Of a stretch of 64,000 nt of DNA, positions 60,170-64,000 are shown in pieces (within the stretch, counting starts at the first letter, position 1; each line of letters opens with the position of its first letter). Location: assembly GCA_963836015.1 (NCBI GenBank), contig CAWIIF010000015.1, forward strand, positions 310,001 to 374,000, read 5' to 3'. The stretch is from CAWCDJ01 sp963836015. GTDB taxonomy: Bacteria; Acidobacteriota; Terriglobia; Bryobacterales; Bryobacteraceae. The notes under the pieces were generated by a model. That model was not told the origin of the DNA. It did no database searches and worked only from the letters and a program-made list of their open reading frames with translations. A program made the translations under genes and the position numbers.

Positions 60170-62461
60170 ATGAAGATCCGACCTGAAGATGCTCTGGAAT
60201 ACCATTCCACATCTCCCGCGGGAAAGGTGGCGGTTACCCCGACCAAGCCTTGCCGCACACAGAGAGATCTAAGCCTCGCATACACCCCGGGCGTCGCCGT
60301 GCCGTGCCTGGAGATCGAGCGCGATCCGAGTCTCGCCTACAAGTACACCGCCAAGGGAAACCTGGTGGGGGTCATCAGCAACGGCACCGCGGTTCTGGGC
60401 CTCGGCAACATCGGCGCCCTGGCGGGCAAACCGGTGATGGAAGGCAAGGCGGTCCTGTTCAAACGCTTTGCGGATATCGACGTCTTCGATATCGAGCTCG
60501 ATACCCTGAAGGCGGATGAAGTGATCCGCACGTGCCAGATTCTGGAGCCGACCTTCGGCGGCATCAACCTGGAAGACATCAAAGCGCCGGAATGCTTCTA
60601 CATCGAGGAAGAGCTGCGGAAGACGATGAAGATCCCGGTCTTCCACGACGACCAGCACGGCACCGCGATCATTTCGGGCGCGGGCCTGCTGAACGCGCTG
60701 GAATTGACGGAAAAGAAGATCGACCACATCAAGGTGGTATTTAGCGGCGCGGGCGCCAGCGCGATCTCCTGCGCGGCGCACTACGTGAAGCTCGGCGTGA
60801 AGACCGAGAACATCGTGATGTGCGACACCAAGGGCGTGATTTACGAAGGCCGCACCGAGGGAATGAACCCGTACAAGGCGCGCTACGCTTCGAAGACTTC
60901 CGCCCGCACGCTGGCGGAAGCCATGGTGGGGGCGGACGTGTTCTTCGGGCTTTCGAGCGCCGGCTGCGTGACCGCCGAGATGGTGCAGGGCATGGCTCCG
61001 CACCCGGTGATTTTCGCGCTGGCGAATCCCGATCCGGAGATCGCTTACGACGTTGCCCTGGCGGCGCGTCCGGATGCCATTGTGGCGACGGGCAGGTCGG
61101 ATTTCCCCAACCAGGTGAACAACGTCCTGGGCTTCCCGTTCATTTTCCGGGGCGCATTGGACGTGCGCGCCACCACTATTAATGACGAGATGAAGCTGGC
61201 TGCGACGCGGGCGCTGGCGGCGCTGGCCAAGGAAGACGTGCCGGATTCGGTGCTGCGCGCCTACGGCCTGGAACGGCTGGAGTTCGGCCGCGAGTACATC
61301 ATCCCCAAGCCGTTCGATCCGCGGGTGCTGATCTCGGAAGCTTCGGCCGTGGCGCAGGCGGCCATGGACACCGGAGTCGCTCAGCAGCCCGTGGAGATCA
61401 AGCAATACCGCGAGGAGCTCGAGCGCCGGCTGGGCAGAGCCAACATGATGATGCGCAGCATGATCAACAAGGCGCAGAAGCAGCCCAAGCGCATCGTGTT
61501 TACGGAGGGCGAAGAGGGCAAGATCCTGCGCGCCTGCCAGATCCTGCTCGATGAGAAGATCGCGGTTCCGATCCTGCTCGGCAACGAAGCGAAGATCCGC
61601 GCCAAAGCGGCCGAGTTGCGGCTGCACCTGAACGGGGTACAGATGGTGGAGCCCACGAAATACCCGCGTCTCGAAGAATACGTCGAGGAGTTGTACAGCC
61701 TGCGGCAGCGCAAGGGCGCGACCCGCAACGAAGTGGCGCAGTTGATTCTGAATCCCACCACTTTCGGCAGCATGATGGTGCGGCTGGGCGACGCGGATGC
61801 CCTCATCGGCGGGCTCACCACGCACTATCCGGACACCATACGGCCGGCTTTGCAGGTGATCGACCTGCGTCCGGAACTGCGCAGAGTGGCCGGGGTTTAC
61901 GTGCTGATCACGGCCAAGGGCGGCATCTACTTCCTGGCCGACGCGACGGTCAACATCGAACCTACCGCCGAGGATCTGGCGGAAATCGCCATCATGGCCG
62001 CGGAGAAGGCCCGTCGGTTCAACCAGGAGCCGCGCGTGGCCATGCTCTCGTTCTCCAACTTCGGCAGCACGCGCCACCCGCTCTCCGAAAAGGTACGGCA
62101 CGCGGTGGACCTGGTGCGCCAGCGCGCGCCGGGGCTGATGATCGACGGGGAAATGCAGGCCGATACCGCGGTGGTGCCGCAGATCATCGATGAGACCTAT
62201 CCGTTCAGCACGTTGAAAGGCGGGGCGAACGTGCTGATCTTCCCGAACCTCGAAGCCGGCAACATCGCCTACAAGCTTCTGCAGCGCATCGGCGAGGCGG
62301 AGCTGATCGGGCCGCTGTTGACCGGGCTCTCGAAGCCGGTACACGTTCTGCAGCGCGGCTCGGAGGTCAACGACATCGTGCACGTCGCGGCGGTGGCCGT
62401 CGTGGACGCGCAGGAGGTCGGCAAGCCCTACAAGACGCTGATGACTACGCGGACGCGCTAA
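60170..62461 (+). CDS. maeB: NADP-type malic enzyme fused to a phosphotransacetylase-like domain
   Basis: The 763-residue protein carries the malic enzyme (about 1-430: SLAYTPGVAVPCLEI, FGGINLEDIKAPECF, HDDQHGTAIISGAGLLNAL, VVFSGAGASAISCA). A phosphate-acetyltransferase-like domain follows (about 440-763: RIVFTEGEEGKILRACQIL, LILNPTTFGSMMVR, DGEMQADTAV, LIFPNLEAGNIAYKLLQR). This MaeB architecture converts malate to pyruvate, with the second domain acting in regulation by acetyl-CoA. It is a stand-alone gene behind a 75-bp gap; GAGAG lies before the ATG. Confidence 0.95.
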   Translation: MKIRPEDALEYHSTSPAGKVAVTPTKPCRTQRDLSLAYTPGVAVPCLEIERDPSLAYKYTAKGNLVGVISNGTAVLGLGNIGALAGKPVMEGKAVLFKRFADIDVFDIELDTLKADEVIRTCQILEPTFGGINLEDIKAPECFYIEEELRKTMKIPVFHDDQHGTAIISGAGLLNALELTEKKIDHIKVVFSGAGASAISCAAHYVKLGVKTENIVMCDTKGVIYEGRTEGMNPYKARYASKTSARTLAEAMVGADVFFGLSSAGCVTAEMVQGMAPHPVIFALANPDPEIAYDVALAARPDAIVATGRSDFPNQVNNVLGFPFIFRGALDVRATTINDEMKLAATRALAALAKEDVPDSVLRAYGLERLEFGREYIIPKPFDPRVLISEASAVAQAAMDTGVAQQPVEIKQYREELERRLGRANMMMRSMINKAQKQPKRIVFTEGEEGKILRACQILLDEKIAVPILLGNEAKIRAKAAELRLHLNGVQMVEPTKYPRLEEYVEELYSLRQRKGATRNEVAQLILNPTTFGSMMVRLGDADALIGGLTTHYPDTIRPALQVIDLRPELRRVAGVYVLITAKGGIYFLADATVNIEPTAEDLAEIAIMAAEKARRFNQEPRVAMLSFSNFGSTRHPLSEKVRHAVDLVRQRAPGLMIDGEMQADTAVVPQIIDETYPFSTLKGGANVLIFPNLEAGNIAYKLLQRIGEAELIGPLLTGLSKPVHVLQRGSEVNDIVHVAAVAVVDAQEVGKPYKTLMTTRTR

Positions 62462-62472
62462 CCTGACGGTTG

Positions 62473-63621
62473 ATGGAGCGTAGAGACTTCCTTCGCAACG
62501 CGATCCTGCTCTCGCTGGCGGGGTCCGCGGACGGCGCAGAGAATTTCGATCTTGCCGCGATCGAGCGGCCGCGCGTGCTCAAAGCCGCCGGCCGCTATCT
62601 GAACGACGAGCCGGTCACCGTGACGGCCTCCAGTTCACCGCGCAGCGCGGGAGGGAAGCACGATTTCTTCTCCGAGGGCGACTACTGGTGGCCCGATCCG
62701 AAGAATCCCGGTGGTCCGTACATTCAGCGGGACGGGATGACCAACCCAGACAACTTCGTGGAGCATCGCCGGGCGATGATCCGCCTGAGCCTGATCGTGC
62801 CGGCGCTGGCTGCGGCGTACAAGATCACGAAGGACCGCAAGTACTCCGCGCACGCCGCCAGGCATCTGCGCGCCTGGTTCATCGACGAGGCCACCAGGAT
62901 GAATCCCAACCTGCAGTACGCGCAGGCGATCAAAGGCCGGTTCACGGGGAGGGGGATCGGGATCATCGACACGCTGCACCTGGTGGAGGTGGCGCGCGCC
63001 GCCTGGCATTTGGACCTGGCGCCCGCCGATCTCGAAGGCGTCCGAAAGTGGTTCGCGGATTATGTGGAGTGGATGACCACGCATCCGTACGGAATCGCCG
63101 AACGCGACGCCAAGAACAACCACGGCACGTGCTGGGCGACCCAGGTGGCGGCATTCTCGCAGCTCACCGGGGATCGCGGGAAGATGGACTACTGCCGGAA
63201 CCGTTTCCGCACGGTCCTCATCCCCAACCAGGAGGCCGGGGACGGGAGCTTTCCGCTGGAACTGCGCCGCACCAAGCCCTACGGCTATTCGCTGTTCAAC
63301 CTCGATGCCATGGCGATTCTGGTCCAGACACTCACCACCGGCGAGGACAACCTCTGGAAGTGGCACCTGGAGGACGGCCGGGGGATGGCCAAGGCGATGG
63401 CTTACATGTATCCGTACATTCTGGATAAGAAGAAATGGCCGCTCCCGCCCGACGTGATGTACGACAAGGAGTGGCCGGTCCGCCAGCCTTCGCTGTTGTT
63501 CGCCGGGCTGGCGCTCGACCGGCCGGAGTACCTGGCCCTGTGGCGCAAACTGGACCCCGACCCGACGGTGGAGGAAGTCCTGCGCAACTTTCCGGTGCGC
63601 CAGCCGTTGCTGTGGGTCTGA
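62473..63621 (+). CDS. Alginate lyase-family protein with Tat-like leader
   Basis: The 382-residue protein starts at ATG 62473 (MERRDFLRNAILLSLAGSADG), a twin-arginine-type signal. The alginate_lyase superfamily (alpha/alpha) toroid follows: FFSEGDYWWPDPKNPGGPY, RDGMTNPDNFVEHRRAM, NNHGTCWATQVAAFSQL and ELRRTKPYGYSLFNLDAM. The NNHG and RTKPYGYS segments hold the conserved Asn/His/Tyr active-site residues of this group. Actual substrate could be alginate or another uronate polymer. It follows maeB by 11 bp on the same strand. Confidence 0.85.
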   Translation: MERRDFLRNAILLSLAGSADGAENFDLAAIERPRVLKAAGRYLNDEPVTVTASSSPRSAGGKHDFFSEGDYWWPDPKNPGGPYIQRDGMTNPDNFVEHRRAMIRLSLIVPALAAAYKITKDRKYSAHAARHLRAWFIDEATRMNPNLQYAQAIKGRFTGRGIGIIDTLHLVEVARAAWHLDLAPADLEGVRKWFADYVEWMTTHPYGIAERDAKNNHGTCWATQVAAFSQLTGDRGKMDYCRNRFRTVLIPNQEAGDGSFPLELRRTKPYGYSLFNLDAMAILVQTLTTGEDNLWKWHLEDGRGMAKAMAYMYPYILDKKKWPLPPDVMYDKEWPVRQPSLLFAGLALDRPEYLALWRKLDPDPTVEEVLRNFPVRQPLLWV

Positions 63622-63624
63622 GGC

Positions 63625-64000
63625 TTACGTTTCGTTCCAGTTCTTGTTGTTGAAGATGCCGGCCATCATCTGGAACACGGGCGCACTCTTGGACTTCTGC
63701 TCGCTGTCGAGGAGCTTATAGACTTTGGCGAATGCATCGAGCTCGATCCGCGCCATCCGGCCTTCCAGTTCGGAGTAGGCTTTCACGGCCTGGCCGATCT
63801 CGTCCTGGCTCTTGCCGGAAGCAACCGCCTCCGCGATCAGCTCGCGGCTTTTCGTCAGTTCGTCGCGAAGAGGAGCCGCTTCTTTCTGGCCCTCCTCCAT
63901 GATGGACTTGACCTCTTTCCTCTGGTCCTTGGAGAGCTTGAGGATTCCCGACATCGTCTCGAGCCGGCTCATGCGGGACGGGCCGATGTTGGGCACGGAC
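63625..64000 (-). CDS. Spy/CpxP-like periplasmic protein, partial
   Basis: The frame is open to the window edge; a GTG at 63996 is in frame but probably internal. The visible 120 residues are all-helical and charged: LKLSKDQRKEVKSIMEEGQKEAAPLRDEL, with the LxxxQ-type motif of Spy/CpxP/LTXXQ proteins, then GQAVKAYSELEGRMARIELDAFAKVYKLLDSEQ. Such proteins are stress-induced periplasmic chaperones or metal-responsive regulators. The signal peptide must lie upstream. It converges on the alginate-lyase gene, ending 3 bp away. Confidence 0.7.
   Translation of the reverse strand, partial: SVPNIGPSRMSRLETMSGILKLSKDQRKEVKSIMEEGQKEAAPLRDELTKSRELIAEAVASGKSQDEIGQAVKAYSELEGRMARIELDAFAKVYKLLDSEQKSKSAPVFQMMAGIFNNKNWNET

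Noticed and set aside
1..64000. tRNA, rRNA, CRISPR arrays, integrase or complete insertion sequence
   Set aside because: No cloverleaf-like T-loop sequences in the gaps, no regularly spaced repeats, and no transposase or integrase frame was found.

Overview
The window is GC-rich, densely coded DNA that looks like an acidobacterium of the Bryobacterales / Candidatus Solibacter type. That assignment is an inference from gene content: Oar-like TonB-dependent receptors with an N-terminal carboxypeptidase-regulatory domain, two large MacB-like permeases with no ATPase gene beside them (the acidobacterial orphan permease type), a DUF1080 protein divergent from a Tat-exported Gfo/Idh/MocA oxidoreductase, and the acidobacterial winged-helix-like N-terminal domain on the gene at 2187. 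No rRNA, tRNA, CRISPR array, integrase or intact insertion sequence was seen.

Layout. 1-11.7 kb is a glycan-uptake and degradation region. A truncated receptor and a secreted (alpha/alpha)6-type glycosidase lie divergent from a membrane protein that joins a DNA-binding-like domain to a paralogous glycosidase domain. A second unit follows: receptor, PA14-containing GH3 glycosidase and ROK regulator. 11.7-16.3 kb holds a URO-D/homocysteine methyltransferase pair, a HELYH putative metalloprotein, a Cys-rich membrane protein and a methyltransferase. 16.3-32.4 kb is accessory: two orphan permeases, a FUSC exporter, an S10 peptidase, a B12-type radical SAM protein, a repeat-containing unknown protein bracketed by direct repeats, the sugar oxidoreductase/DUF1080 pair and an M19 dipeptidase.

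32.8-43.6 kb is the energy core. It encodes a Rieske protein, a split b6/subunit-IV-like cytochrome b and a 1026-residue octahaem cytochrome c, then a cupredoxin-like lipoprotein, then the oxidase maturation genes ctaA and ctaB, an ABC-2 transporter, SCO and DUF420. Most neighbours overlap or nearly touch. The set suggests quinol oxidation through an alternative bc complex feeding a haem-A/copper oxidase whose structural genes lie elsewhere.

43.7-64 kb is mixed. It has a frameshifted small membrane protein gene, two SDR enzymes, an MFS/PD-(D/E)XK/DUF697 operon, a SPASM radical SAM enzyme, a giant CPBP protease overlapping ubiE/menG, a single-ring Clp-type ATPase with a ClpP-docking-like tripeptide, a lytic transglycosylase, the fused malic enzyme, an alginate-lyase-family protein and a Spy/CpxP-like protein cut by the window edge.

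The most notable items are the regulator-glycosidase fusion with its paired operator-like sites, the octahaem Rieske/cytochrome b complex, and the rearranged 24.7-26.4 kb junction. In that junction a radical SAM gene now ends inside the antisense remnant of a dipeptidase gene.
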